Part shown: positions 21,104 to 32,392 of the stretch, in pieces
Position numbering within the stretch: position 1 is the first letter of the stretch
How the letters are laid out: every line of letters starts with the position of its first letter
NCBI GenBank assembly: GCA_963377175.1
Contig: CAUJNA010003245.1
Location: 533,831 to 597,830, forward strand
DNA: 64,000 nt
From: Effrenium voratum
Lineage: Eukaryota > Sar > Dinophyceae > Suessiales > Symbiodiniaceae
Direction of reading: 5' to 3'
The notes under the pieces: generated by a model
Databases searched by the model: none
Told to the model about the DNA's origin: nothing
Seen by the model: the letters and a program-made list of their open reading frames with translations, nothing else
Translations under genes and position numbers: made by a program

Positions 21104-22111
21104 TGATGGCATACTCAGGAACCTCGCCATCGCCTGTTCGCAGGGCTCGATCGGCAGCGGCCGCGATCGGGAAAACAGGATCGCCTTCCTCGACGAACAA
21201 CTCAGGTTCGGGCACATGATGGACAGTAACATTTCCATTGGTCCTGAAACTTTGGTAGTCCATAACTTTTAGTACCCTACGATATCGCATCCCTGGATCG
21301 ATACGCCAACCCATAAACAAGCCTGGGGCCATGTTAGGTTCTAAGGTTCTCTTTCCAGCCGACTTTAGGCGATACCAAACAAGTTGTCCGAAACAACAGC
21401 GGACGCCATCGAACTTCTCCTTGGTGAGTGCTTCCCATTGCGTCTTTGTCGGATCGAACGTGGACGGTCGGTCGAAGGACATCGAGAGGCATGCGAAGGG
21501 ATAGGAGTGCGTGTGCAGAGAGTAGGGCAAACCCGGTTGATGGTGTATGCTCCTGCAACACTCCTTCTCCTCTCGGACATCTCGCTCGAGCTCGGAGTTG
21601 TGTGGCCAGCGATTCGGCAACGAGGTTTCGGGGATCATCCCTACTTCCTTGGCCGCTCCCTGCAACTCCCCAGCTTCATCAATTTTTATGAGACAGTGTG
21701 GAGCGAGTTCGTTGGCCCTGAGGCCAATGAAATGCCTGGGATTCCTTGCGTGCGACGGAATGTCTCTCTTAGAGACCGGGTATCCCTTGCGCCGGAAAAC
21801 ACATCCCTGATGACATGGTGGGATTTTATTCCGCCTATACCGATGCCAACGTGTTCATCGCCTTTCGCGAAAATCACGCTATCAGTAGCGAGTTGTTGGT
21901 AGGGAGCGGTGGGTGCGTCGAGAAGATCGTCACCCCCCTGGTTTCCGGGCAACACACATTGAAGTGTTCTTAGCGATGTTGAAAATCTTGCAGAAGGGAT
22001 TCTTGGGGAAGTGAGTCCGTTGGTGTTCCGGTGAACTGGCTTCGGCCCGAAGCCGTGGTTCATCACGAAGCTCACCACCTTCTGCAAAATCGACAAGCCT
22101 GCGCTCGTCAT
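21104..22111 (-). pseudogene. Copia integrase, frame-shifted
   Basis: The catalytic core begins about 22,000 with LATDSVIFAKG, then VGIGGIKSHHVIRDVFSGAR, typical of the D-containing start of a retroviral-type integrase core in dinoflagellate copia elements. The frame shifts after FSGAR. It continues as PHNSELERDVREEKECCRS, then the C-terminal RPSTFDPTKTQWEALTKEKFDGVRCCFGQLVWYRLK and KVMDYQSFRTNGNVTVHHVPEP blocks. Upstream (22,112-22,549) is a proline-rich linker. The first TIR element interrupts the frame right after AIRDV at the downstream end. Confidence 0.75.
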
Positions 22112-22549
22112 GGCACCGCTGGTGCGGGCACAGGAGGTGCTCCAACAGGTGGTGGCACTGGCGGCGTATCCGGGGGCTCGGCCGGAGGCCTTTCCTCCGG
22201 AGCTGGCATGGCTGGCTTTTCGTTGCGCCTTGAGCTAGCAACCTTAATCTCTTGGACCACATCATCAATGAGCGCATTGAGCTGCTCCTTTTATTCTTCT
22301 GGCACTTGGGGAGGTGATGGAAAATCCTGGCATGGATCAATGATGAAGGAATCATCATCGGACAAGGAAACTGCATCATCCTCGACTTGCACAGGAGAAC
22401 CAACGACATTGATCGGTCGAAGATTCGCGGCTTGATCGACGATCTGCGGCTTGACTACCTCATCGTACTGTGGTACGTGCTCAACAACCCTGGAGGCGTT
22501 GATCCTAGAACGGCGAGGAACCCGAAGCTTGCACTTACCAATCTGGCTA

Positions 22550-23399
22550 TGAATTTTTTTAGGGGTCTGTAACGCGCGACGCGCCACGAATCTTGTTACA
22601 GAGGTCTGTAACGGAGGTCCTTGTTACGCAGGTCTGTAACGGGACAAACATTTCCTGACAAGAAGTATCAGTAGCACGATGCAGCGCAGCACAACGAGGT
22701 ATGTAATGGCTATGTAACGAGGCCTCTAACGAGGCAAAGCGAAGCGCAGTACGCAAAGCGCGCCTCCGAGGCACCAGCTTGCTTGCAGCTACTCAACGCA
22801 AGCCAAGCTGCGGCAAAAAGCTGGGGCTGGGTCTGTAACGAGGTATGTAACGGCTATGTAACGAGGTCTGTAACGAGGCAAAGCGAAGCCCAGTACGCAA
22901 AGCGCGCCTCCGCAGCACCAGCTTGCTTGCAGCTACTCAACGCAAGCCAAGCTGCGGCAAAAAGCTGGGGCTGGGTCTGTAACGAGGTATGTAACGGCTA
23001 TGTAACGAGGTCTGTAACGAGGCAAAGCAAAGCGCAGCACGCAAAGCACGCCTCCGCAGCTCTATTCAACGCAAGCCAAGCTGCGGCAAAAAGCGGGGTC
23101 GCTGGCCCGGGCTGGGGTTGGGTCTGCAACGAGGTATGTAACGGCTATGAAACGAGGTCTGTAACAAGGCAAAGCAAAGCACTTGATTGCAGCTATTCAA
23201 CGCAAGCCAAGCTGCGGCAAAGGGAGGGCAGTCACGTCACTGGCCCGGTTTGCTCATCTGAGGTGTGTAACGAGGGCGTGTAACGAGGGTGTGTAACGAG
23301 GGTGTGTAACGAGCCAGCTGGTTTTGTTACAGAGGTCTGTAACGAGGTCTGTAACGAATGTCCGCCGCGGCTCTGTTACAGACCCCTCAAAAAAATTCA
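22550..23399. mobile_element. ~850 bp TIR element built of CTGTAACGAGG repeats
   Basis: The left end TGAATTTTTTTAGGGGTCTG...(22,550-22,573) is matched by the reverse complement of the right end (23,375-23,399) with one base difference over about 25 bp. The interior consists of three to four copies of a ~155 bp unit (GCAAGCCAAGCTGCGGCAAA plus CTGTAACGAGGTATGTAACGG words). It separates the copia protease frame (ending MIRWQ) from the following linker. No clear target duplication and no coding capacity were found. Confidence 0.8.
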
Positions 23400-24326
23400 C
23401 TGCCATCGAATCATCTCAGAAGGAGGCACAAGATAAGGAACATTCTCTCTGGGGTCCCAGATGAAGAGGTAACCTCGATCGATGACGGTTTTGCCAATTG
23501 ATTGAGCGGGCGGCCATTTGTTCAAAACGTTAACCTGCTCATCAGGTGGGATCACACGGGAGTCCTCAAACGCAAGAGATTTATCTCCTTGTTGCGCTCC
23601 CCCGCCTATGGCAAAGCCTACCGGTGTGTTGGTCTTGCGTACGCAATGCATCATGGTGCTGTTCAAAGCCTGCTTACCGATGAGGTGGCGACCTGCAGCG
23701 GTGTCCCAAAGCCAGCTAATGCTATTGTTCCTGGCGGGGACACTTGGGACTGCTGGGACTACGGCGGCAACAGCGGCCGGAGATTTCGCCTTACTGAGGG
23801 CCCGTGGAGGCGGCCCAGTGTACTTCTCGGTCGGTGAGTGGAGGAAGGCGCAGGACTTGGCGCTACACGCATCATAGGCATAGAACATACACGGAACTTT
23901 TGCCTTTTCAACGGCTGACATCTTTGCTGTCTTGGACACGGCCTTCGACCTCGGGGTGAGATTAGAAGGGGTAGTGTCTCCCTTGTTTGCACTTTGGGGC
24001 TTTGGAGGAGGAGGAGGCTTAGGGTTCAAAGGACTTTTCCCCTTTAGGCGCAGGAGCAGCTGGGGTGCCGCCTTTATCCTGCCCTTGATCCCCTTTCTTC
24101 TCGCCTTTCTTGTTCTTCTTCTTCTCCTTCTTAGTCTCTGCTGGCAAAGCGCTGGTAGCTGCTTCAGTGCCCGTGCCACGTACAGCCGGTTTGAGCTTGA
24201 CATCCTGATCAAACTCGTCACGGTTGCGCTTTTGCTGGGCAAGCTCAATGGCCAGGTCAGCCTTTGCCCAAAGCCATCCACAGGTGCGGCGGTGACTATC
24301 ATGGGCGGACTCACGGGCCTTCTCAA
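23400..24326 (-). pseudogene. Copia CCCH zinc finger and aspartic protease region
   Basis: After a basic, proline-rich stretch the frame has VPCMFYAYDACSAKSCAFLH, a C-x7-C-x4-C-x3-H (CCCH) finger near 23,880. WLWDTAAGRHLIGKQAL near 23,720 matches the copia-type protease active site (D-T/S-A/G-A/G), and KVIDRGYLFIWDPRENVPYLVPP follows. The frame is +1 relative to gag and overlaps it between 24,019 and 24,326. It is cut after MIRWQ by the second TIR element. Confidence 0.72.
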
Positions 24327-25281
24327 CGCGATGCTTCATTACTTGGCACTTCTCAAACTCGTCAATGAGATGATTGAAAAGAGTTCTTTCCTTGGGGGGC
24401 TCATCAAGAGGTATTGCACGGAGAATATAGTTGTACTTCTCACGGAAAGCCTCTATGTCTGCTACTGACTGGCCGGCAAGTTTCAAACCTAGAAGATTGC
24501 GTTCTCCAAGGATGCCGATCCGATCACGCTCCAGTTGAAAGTGCTTGAAGATCGAACGCAACATCACGCGCCCATTGGGCATTGTACCTGCGGTGTTCCG
24601 TTCGTGCTCCACCATGTTTTGGAACAACAACCCAAACTTGCCTTTGCGACAGGTCTTCAACAGCCTCGCGGCCATCTCGCGGGTTGCGCGTGGGAAACGT
24701 TTATCTGCCCTGAGTTGTTCCTCGGATGAGGTCAGGCAATCCTGAGCCCAGAGATAGAGCTCGTCACCGGTCGTCTTTTGTAGACGTCCAATGGCCATGA
24801 GGACTTGATTCACATACCCACGTGCCTGACCGGCGTTTTCTGGCGGAAGCGGAAGCACTAAATCCTTAAGGTCCTTTATGCGAACCACGGTTTCCTCATG
24901 TGAGGCCGGATCTGATGCGCTTGTAGCAGCATCCCCACCACTTGCATCTGCTGCTTGAGTACCTTGTCCCTGCCCCCCATTCATGGAAAGGGAGGGGCAG
25001 GCGGTATCATCATGCGGGCCACCACAGGCTCGGCATGAGGGAGTGTGACCCTCGTCACCGGATTCTGAGGATGTGTCGGAGCTTGCCTCCGAAGGTGCGA
25101 GATGGGAATTGACTTGACTTGTACTTGCGCTTGTTAGCCTAAGCGTGGGGATAGCAGTTGTGTGCTGGGCAGCTACGGAAGGTGGGGGTGCCTGAGCCGA
25201 TGCGATCGGGGGCGAAGCCCCTGATACCCCTACCTGGGCTTCAACTAACTTTGCTAAGCAATCGTTTTGAGCGACACGGAG
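24019..25281 (-). CDS. Copia gag-like protein with N-terminal zinc knuckle
   Basis: The frame is open from a stop at about 25,282-25,284 down to 24,019. Upstream of the first good ATG (24,984) it already encodes a cysteine motif, CRACGGPHDDTAC (C-x2-C-x3-H-x4-C), so translation probably starts further upstream or in a lost exon. After it come a helical capsid-like region (DLVLPLPPENAGQARGYVNQ, LYLWAQDCLTSSEEQL, ARLLKTCRKGKFGLLFQ) and a lysine-rich C-terminus ending KSFEP. A G/A run (about 24,028-24,038) at the end of the frame is where the protease frame becomes the sensible continuation. The upstream flank is an AAAACCGAG nonamer array, so the 5' end of the element is obscured. Confidence 0.7.
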   Translation of the reverse strand, partial: LRVAQNDCLAKLVEAQVGVSGASPPIASAQAPPPSVAAQHTTAIPTLRLTSASTSQVNSHLAPSEASSDTSSESGDEGHTPSCRACGGPHDDTACPSLSMNGGQGQGTQAADASGGDAATSASDPASHEETVVRIKDLKDLVLPLPPENAGQARGYVNQVLMAIGRLQKTTGDELYLWAQDCLTSSEEQLRADKRFPRATREMAARLLKTCRKGKFGLLFQNMVEHERNTAGTMPNGRVMLRSIFKHFQLERDRIGILGERNLLGLKLAGQSVADIEAFREKYNYILRAIPLDEPPKERTLFNHLIDEFEKCQVMKHRVEKARESAHDSHRRTCGWLWAKADLAIELAQQKRNRDEFDQDVKLKPAVRGTGTEAATSALPAETKKEKKKNKKGEKKGDQGQDKGGTPAAPAPKGEKSFEP

Positions 25282-25289
25282 CTAACCGG

Positions 25290-25722
25290 ATTCGCGCGAG
25301 AAAACCGAGAAAACCGGAAAACCGGCAAAACCGGAAAACCGAGAAAACCGGAGAACCCAGAAAACCGAGAAAACCGAGAAAACCGAGAACACCGAGAACA
25401 CCGAGCCGTTTTGTTTTTTGCTTGTGGTTTCTCTTTTCTCCAACGTTTGCGCGGTTTTCACCGATTGCTTGGCTCTCTTGGTTTTCCGGTTTTCACGGTT
25501 TTCACGGTTTTCTCGGTTTTCGCGGTTTTCGCGGTTTTCGCGTTTTTGCGGTTTTCGCGTTCTCGCGGTTTTCGCGTTTTCGCGGTTTTCTGGGTTCTCG
25601 CGCTTTTCGCGGTTCTCGCGGTTTTCGCGGTTTTCGCGGTTTTCGCGGTTCTCGCGGTTCTCGCGGTTTTCGCGGTTTTCGCGGTTTTCGCGGTTTTCGC
25701 CGGTTTTCGCCGGTTTTCTCTG
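25290..25722. repeat. Inverted nonamer array (GAGAAAACC ... GGTTTTCGC)
   Basis: About 11 units of GAGAAAACC-like nonamers (25,295-25,400) are followed, after a short unique spacer, by about 27 units of GGTTTTCGC/GGTTCTCGC (25,478-25,722). The two arms are reverse complements in their AAAACCG/CGGTTTT core, so the locus can fold into a large imperfect hairpin. Confidence 0.9.
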
Positions 25723-27620
25723 GTTTTGATTGTTGATGAAGGACTTGCGTTTTGAGCCGCAGCGGTCACCTGCAACTTCCTCCTTTTTGTTGACCTTCTG
25801 AGTACTTGTTTTGGGTCAGCAACACGTTTGCTACCTTCGACCAACGCGTGCAGATGTTGCGCGACTGAGCACAGAGCAGCTGGATGTGTCTCAAAGGGAA
25901 CCCGCACAATGGATGGTTTCCACTGCTTTCCTTTTAGAGCGAACAAACAGGTGTCCTATTTTGAGACAAAACCGGACTGTCACCCAGATGTTTGTGATAT
26001 ATATATATATACATATCCTGCAGCGTGGCAGCCAGCAGGAAGGCCCATCAAGAGGACACTCCTTTTTGGGAAGTCCCCTGCCCACTGCAATTTGTTGGAG
26101 GAGCCTCTCTGCAAACACTTTTAACATATACCTGCGTGTGGAGGCAGTGGCTGAACAACCAAGTGATATCCATTGTTTGGAGCACATATGAAAACCAATT
26201 TGTTGGAGTTTGAAACCCTGCCATGATGCAAACTGAGCCAGTGGAACAAGCGAAGCCGATAGAGAAAACATGCAATCAAGCAAGACATGACGCAGCTGCC
26301 CATGTTTCACCTGGCATTGCGATCGCCTTCCCACTATGGTCTGCCCATGGCCTTGGCTCTGCGCACGGAGCCGCTTTTGACTTGCTGTGGGAGTGGAGTG
26401 GAGGAGCAGGTGGGGAGGGGGTGCCTGTGAAGAGGGCTGTGTGTCTTGCAAGCCTTGGGCCAGATTTGGTGCTTTGATGGATTTGAATCAGGGCCTCTAG
26501 CCGGAGTTGACACAAGCCTGTCCAGCGCACGAAAATCCATAGCCTTTTCTTGAGCAGGTGCTTCGGGCAACCCTCTAAGATACGCGCGCAACCTTTTGCG
26601 AGGCGATCTTCTGAGGTGCAAGCCAGCAGGTTCCACAAGGGTTCCAAGGGCTATTGTTGGAACTCATGTAAGGTAGCTGGTAAACGCTTTGCGTTGCCCG
26701 CCTTGGCCAGTCCGCTTTTGGCTGGCTTTGAGGTATAGTGTTCTTCAACTTGCCTTGAAGCGCTTTTTTTTTGAAGTGAGTTGGCGCCGAAATGTGTGGG
26801 CTGGCTTCCAAGCTAGCGGATGGGTGCGTGTCCGCGCGATTTCACCTGGCTTTAAGGGCAAGAACGAGAGCTGTAGAGAGCTACGCGCAGGTCCAACCCG
26901 GTTTAAAAGGGTCTGATAAAGGGTTTTTGGAGGGATTTGTGGGGATTTGACGGGACTGGAGGAACCGAACAAGCAGGGACCTCAGCAATCCACAACCGCG
27001 CTGAACGTTGGACTCCACACACAGTGTCCTTTGCAGGCAAGCAGGGTTTCCCGTTGAATGCCAATGAAATGAGACTCGGGCGACGATTTGTCCAATGCCG
27101 AACCATGCTTCCGATTTCAAGTCGTTCGGAGGTACTTCTGTTTCGTAGTGACGTCAGCTTCAGCGAGGGAGTTAGAGTCGCTGACGGGCTGATGGCTGGC
27201 GTTGGGGCCTCTTCCAATAAGTATGTTACACGGCTCATCTAATTTCCTTTCCTTCCACCTATTTCACGCAAGAAGGCAGCAGGAGCAACGAGCATGGATA
27301 TTGGATGTGTAAAAGCAGGGTTGACAGGGACGGACGTGAAGCCTGAGGAAGAAAATACGGTGGAGCCTGTAAAGCCTGTGCACGGGCTCATCATTTTGGA
27401 GTGAGGTTGGGGCTCCTTTTTTTTGCAAATCCCCTTTCTGGAGCCAGGTGGATAGTAGGAAAGTTCTGGGCTGGATAGATGCAAGGTTTGCTCGGTGCTC
27501 AAGAGATTTTGCGGAGTACTCTTCGGTGTCTAGCGAAGTTTTGCAAGCAGAAAGCAACTAGCGACCCAGTGTCATTTCCTGCCAAAACAGCGGCAAGAGG
27601 CAAGAGGCTTAAGGTGCAGC
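25723..27620. other. No supported gene
   Basis: A mixed-composition region with a short (TA)n stretch (about 25,998-26,012). The ATTTGTTGGAG motif occurs twice (about 26,090 and 26,200). Open frames on both strands are short and show no recognisable motif. Confidence 0.4.
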
Positions 27621-27779
27621 TTGCTTGTGGGTAGGACATCGCAAGCGCCCTGCCATGCATGCATGCCAGCTAGCCCTTGGACATGCGCCTATTCCGGCTT
27701 GTCTTGCCAATGCCTGCCTATAGCAGCCTGCTTTGCAAGAGGTCCTGCCTGGAGATTTGAGCTTCAGACTGCAGCAGCA

Positions 27780-28250
27780 AATTTTACGAGGACACGTGAT
27801 CGCCACTTAGCAGCCCATGCAGAGTATGACACGGAGGGTCAGCGACAGCACTTGGTAGCATTGGTGCAGCGGGTGACCCGCACAAGCACCGGGTTTCGCT
27901 GCTTGTGTGGCTTTGAGGATGGCAGGCTGTCGAGGATCGTGAACCACCGTTGTCGAGAGGAAGTTCTGCAGCAGGAAAAGTTGCTGCTATCTGCCAGAAG
28001 TTCCTTTTCTAAGCTACACCCTAGCTGCAAGCCCTTCCCTGGCTGTGAGCCTCGCGACGGAGCTAGTGCCAGCCAAAGGCTCGCGCAAGCGGTTGCCCTG
28101 CAAAGAGGCGCAGCAGCACACTTGGGGACTTGCACGCTGGACAGTTTGTACAACTCTGCAAAGCTGCCAGCAGAAGAACGGCCTCAAGCCAGGCCAATCA
28201 CCATGGGCGACTTCTTCCAGCACCCAGCAAAGAAGAACACTTTTTGCTGA
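27780..28250 (+). CDS. Putative coding exon with C-x-C...H-x3-C motif
   Basis: The plus frame contains EYDTEGQRQHLVALVQRV and then GFRCLCGFEDGRLSRIVNHRC, a C-x-C-x10-H-x3-C pattern resembling a small zinc finger. A residue mix without repeats follows, to a stop at 28,250. Downstream frames (28,251-28,800) give no convincing continuation. I do not recognise a family. It could be a fragment of a transposase or of a host gene. Confidence 0.3.
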   Translation, partial: NFTRTRDRHLAAHAEYDTEGQRQHLVALVQRVTRTSTGFRCLCGFEDGRLSRIVNHRCREEVLQQEKLLLSARSSFSKLHPSCKPFPGCEPRDGASASQRLAQAVALQRGAAAHLGTCTLDSLYNSAKLPAEERPQARPITMGDFFQHPAKKNTFC

Positions 28251-28654
28251 TTGTGGTCCGCACCTCTTGGTGGCAGCGCCAAGGTTGTCGATTTTGCGCC
28301 GTACCCTCTTCGTGGCGGAGCTTGTGCCAAGCACCCAGAGCCACCTGGGTGCTGGCGTGCTTACACACGACCATATGTTTGTCAAGTGCCAGATCACACT
28401 GAAGGCGCCCCGTTGTTGCTTGCTCGGCCACTTGCAGGAGTGAGGGGCTTTCCCGCCCTGGCGTCGCGCTGCTACCAGAAGTGTGCGCCTGCGCTGTGCG
28501 CTGCTGGCGTGGACAGAGCTGGGCAAGCACAGGAGCTCCTTGGCTCACGGGTTAGGAGAAGAATTTGCTCTACCGCTAAAGGGTGCGTGCAAAGGATATG
28601 CGTTGGGTCAAAAGCTTCCAACACAAAGGCGAGTATTTGCAACGAAAGCATTTT

Positions 28655-28785
28655 CTCAATAGTATGTTTTGCCTGGGTAATGGAAAACAAAGGGACCCCC
28701 CCCAAAATAGTAATCATAAATCATACGTTTTGCCTGGTCAGTGGAAAGGGACCCCCCCAAAAAAATCAAATAATCAGGCTCTGAG
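28655..28785. repeat. Direct duplication around GGGACCCCCCC
   Basis: Two copies of a ~60 bp unit (TGTTTTGCCTGG...TGGAAA...GGGACCCCCCCAAAA) lie about 75 bp apart and differ by small indels. Confidence 0.7.
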
Positions 28786-29089
28786 TGCTGTGTTTTAGAC
28801 CAGCGTCACCGACACCGGCGTTTACCTTTTGGCACCGTTATGGCTTTGATTCGGATAGAGCGCTCCTGAGTTGATGGTCCAACGAGGCCGCCTTTTTTTG
28901 AGTAGTCGTAAATAGCCTGCAAGGTTGCGCGTAGTTTGCAATGCCGTTGGCTTCAACTCGGATACAACAAGGCACAGTAGTCGAGCAGGTTTCAACACGT
29001 TCTACTCGGAAGGCCTCAGAGACTTGGAAATTAAGTGGAGCTAGTACGAACAAACGAAGGCTGAATGAAGGCACAAACAGCTAGTTTCA

Positions 29090-29560
29090 CGAAAGTTCCG
29101 TTTCATCGGCCCAGATAGTGAGGCATTTGAAAGCATCTCCAGAGCCATGAGAAGAGAAGACTTGGTGGGTGACAGACTTTTTAAACGTATGAGAAGAGCT
29201 GCTGCATTCTAGCGAGAAGAGCTCAGGGTGCCATTCCCATTGGCGTGGAGACTGGGAAGGGCTATTGCGTTCTAGCATTGTGAGGAGAGCTTAGGGCGCC
29301 TCCCCATTTGCACGACCCCTTAGAAGCCAGACTTTTTTCGAACGTGTAGCGTTGGAGAAGAGCTGTTGCATGGAGCATTCATCAATGGCACGGCCACTTT
29401 TGGAGACAGACTTTTCGAACGATTCTGGCGAGGAGTGCCCAGGCGGCACATCCCCCAATGCCCAGGCAGACTTTTTGAGCTGGTGAGACGAGCTCTTATT
29501 TTTTGGCGTGCCTTTCCTCCTTGCACGGCCACTTTGAGAGACACACATTTTGATTGCGCG
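29090..29560. repeat. Degenerate ~100-bp repeats around CAGACTTTTT
   Basis: CAGACTTTTT(A/C)(G)AACG-like words followed by GAGAAGAGCTG(C/T)TGCAT recur four to five times with strong divergence. No coding evidence. Confidence 0.45.
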
Positions 29561-30600
29561 GAAAAGCATCCTCAAACACGCAGGCGGATCTTTAAACCGA
29601 AGGCTGGACAGCTTTTCCAGTTTCGCACACTAGGGGGTGACGGCCCCGTAAGTTTCGCGGGCACGGGTTTTCGTGGTTTTGGCGGCAGTTCATTTGCTTT
29701 GCATTCTTTCAGGGTGTGTGGGCGCATGTTTTTGTAAAGAAAGTAGCAGGTAACTAAGGGAGAGCCGCCGCCCAGGTTCAGCAGAGTGTGCGTTGCAAGC
29801 TTCCCGCAAAGCGGAGAACCCGTGGTTCTGGATATCTTCAATGACGTTGCTTGTGTGGACCTGGCCTACCGTGAGCTGCCGCTCCAGCGCCCATTGGCAA
29901 ATGCGGGGGCGCAATGCCGTCTTCGCAAAAGAGGCCAGAAACTATCTGGCAAGTGTGTCTCTGCGCAAGGCATGAGACTTGCGCCTTGGCAAGCCTTGGC
30001 CCTTGTGCTTTTCTTTGATAGCTCGTGCAGGAATCGCTGGGGCTCATTTTGCTGAGATTTTTGAGATTGTTTGGGGTGTCAGCGATTTTGAAAGAACTGG
30101 GACTGCTTGCATTTCAAAGCCGTTTGCCCATGATCGCTTGTCTCATTTTTGGTGACGCAAAGCAAAAGGGGCATGCGGCAGGCTCACATCCACGCAAGGT
30201 TGTTAGGGCTCCTTGCAATGGCGCCGATCAAGCCGGATTCAACAGTTGGCAGTTGCTTTTTTCTCGGTCGCCTTGGGTGTTTAGCGCTTAGTGGGGGGTT
30301 CCATTTAAGCCGTTAAAGGTGGAACAATCTTAGCTCGGGCAATGTTCTGGGTGTCTTGCTATGCACGCCATTTAGGCAACCAGAACCCCCCCTCAAAACT
30401 GACGGTTTCCGTTGGTTTCACATTTCATCCAAGGAGGAAGCCACCCCACCTCATAGAAAACCAAGAACCGAAGGGGACGCCACAGGCGCCCTTAGTTTAC
30501 AGTGTTTGGGAAAAAGGTGTATCTTCAGACAGGCGATGCGAATCTCTCTCTCTTTTTCGTCTTCTGTGTCTTGTTGGCCCCAGCCTAGGTTCGAGTCCAG

Positions 30601-31341
30601 ATGTACGGGTGCAAAGACCATAGCTACAGATACAATCTTCCTGTTGGAGACTCCACGGAAAATGGCACCGTTGTGGGCGACGTTCTTGGCCATTGGGTTG
30701 TCAACGGCGGTTTGTGGCGCCTCCTGTGGCCCTGCTTTCAGGAATCGGAAAGTTTTGCGGCCGTTAAGAAGCTCTTGCGAGCAACCACGGAGTCTGCGCT
30801 GCTCGAAGCAGTGGCGGTGCACCCTAGCAAGGGCCTGCTAACGGCAGGTGAAAGGGAGCAGCTCCACCATGCCTTGGCGCATCACTGTCTGGCGTCTCCG
30901 GATTACCAAACTTTGAAGTCGTGGATGCACACCTACGCGCAGTGCATGGTGATGCCACTAATTCCAGCTTTAGCAAGGAAGGTAATAGGCGCCTTTGGGG
31001 TCATTGTGAATGTTGATTTCTCCAGCTCAGACGCAAAGCAGCTGCTCCCAAAACGGAAGCGCAAGAGATTGGGGCAAGCGGCGGAGCTGTCCAACGCGCC
31101 GCCTGTGGCACATGCTGCAAAGCGCTTGAAGAGGAAGCTTTGGGCAGGAGCCTATGGCCGAGTGGCCAACAAATGCCACTCAACAGCGCCTCGAGGTTGG
31201 CGCACCTGGGGGGCGGCGACAGGCTTGCATGACGTTCCTCTCTTGCCGGCCCTTTTCAGCCGTGTGGAGGAGAACGCGACCAAGTTGCAGATTCTTCAAG
31301 TCACCTTCAGGCCGCAGCGAGGGTTTGGCGCCGCTTGCTAA
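30601..31341 (+). CDS. Putative protein with basic nuclear-type signal, unknown
   Basis: A 246-codon plus-strand frame. The middle (FAAVKKLLRATTESALLEAVAVHPSKG, GEREQLHHALAHHCL, TLKSWMHTYAQCMVMPLIPALARKVIG) looks helical and protein-like. Two basic clusters follow (KRKRKRLGQ and KRLKRKLW), possible nuclear-localisation signals. The start is uncertain, since the first 30 or so residues look like spill-over. No family recognised. It lies among other orphan plus-strand fragments (27.8, 33.4-34.5 kb), and all could belong to one decayed element or gene. Confidence 0.35.
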   Translation: MYGCKDHSYRYNLPVGDSTENGTVVGDVLGHWVVNGGLWRLLWPCFQESESFAAVKKLLRATTESALLEAVAVHPSKGLLTAGEREQLHHALAHHCLASPDYQTLKSWMHTYAQCMVMPLIPALARKVIGAFGVIVNVDFSSSDAKQLLPKRKRKRLGQAAELSNAPPVAHAAKRLKRKLWAGAYGRVANKCHSTAPRGWRTWGAATGLHDVPLLPALFSRVEENATKLQILQVTFRPQRGFGAAC

Positions 31342-32154
31342 GCCAAAGCCTGAAGCCAAATAGCTTCGTTAGATAGGCCATGTCCATAAGTGAGCAGACG
31401 TGTGACAGGATGTAGGCGTTTGTTTGTTGAACAAATCATGACTCAGTTCTGTTTGCCAAGGTTGTTTGGGATTTGCCTTCCCCCCAGCTAACTTCTAAAG
31501 AGGGGATGTGATTTGCAAGATTGACGGACTGGTCCTTGGGGGGGGCGTGCAGACTAGGGCTGTTTGGGGTTTGTTGGTATTTGGGGTCTACGCGGTTGTA
31601 TTTTTTTCTTCGGCGTAGGCCCCACAGGCTTTCAATGCATTTTGGACACGCAGGCCTTGTCTAGCAGCCAGATCCTTGGTCAGATGTGGGGTTCTCACTT
31701 GTACTGCAAAGGCGATCTTCGAGCGGGAGCTGCCAAAACTGAACTTGCACTGAAAAGTTGCGATTTTTCGAGCTGGAGCTGCCAAAGTGCATCTTGACAC
31801 TTGAACTGATCATCTGCGCGCATAGTGGGCCCCTAAAACCTGACGTACGCACGCAGGTTGTGTATACGCCCCGAGATTTTACAAACTAGAGAACGATTGG
31901 CCCGAAAGCATTTTTCCCCAGGCGCTCATCCAGCCGCGGAGACACCTTTTTACATCGCTGCGGCGAGCATGTCTGCACGCCGCGATGCTCAATGTGTATG
32001 GTCACATGAGAGCTCCATCTCATCGTCCTACGAGAGGAAACATGGCAGTGCTCGATCCCACATATTTACATCCGTTAAAACAAGAAGAGTAAAGCTCGTA
32101 AAGCTCGAAACGAATTACAAGCAAAAGGAAAAGCAATCAGTAGCAAAGCTTACA

Positions 32155-32330
32155 CGACGGAACTTAGCTCTGTGCAAGATGGCTCTGCGCAGCTTGGCTC
32201 TGTGAAAGTTGGCTCTACGCAAGCTACTTTTCGCAAGTGGCTCTGCGCAACTGGCTCTGTGCAAGTTGGCTCTGCACGAGTCTGCCCAGCGCAATGTGCT
32301 TTGCACGAACTGCGCCGCGCGATTTCTCAC
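32155..32330 (-). repeat. 15-bp degenerate repeats reading as pentapeptide-like units
   Basis: GGCTCTGTGCAAGTT-like 15-mers repeat about ten times. The minus strand reads LRRANFHRAKLRRAILHRAK, reminiscent of A(N/D)Lxx pentapeptide repeats. It is too short and unanchored to call a protein. Confidence 0.5.
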
Positions 32331-32392
32331 GAAAGTGGTCTTCGCGTACTATTCTTGTACTTAAAAGCTGCGATTTTCAAGCCGGAGCTGCC

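Larger units (their letters stand above)
16432..25281 (-). mobile_element. Decayed Ty1/copia-type retroelement with nested insertions
   Basis: Read on the minus strand, the order is gag (from 25,281), CCCH finger and protease, proline-rich linker, integrase, a basic linker, reverse transcriptase and RNase H (ending about 16,432). Integrase before RT is the copia (Pseudoviridae) order. Frames are broken repeatedly and two unrelated TIR elements sit inside it (19,595-21,096 and 22,550-23,399). No LTR pair could be identified. The region upstream of gag is taken up by a nonamer palindrome. It lies immediately upstream of the first found exon of the minus-strand Nudix gene and may be inserted in an intron of that gene. 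The element is inactive as read. Confidence 0.85.

Noticed and set aside
32115..32330. Pentapeptide-repeat protein
   Set aside because: Only about ten degenerate 15-bp units in a 71-codon frame with no supporting flanks; the repeat alone explains it.
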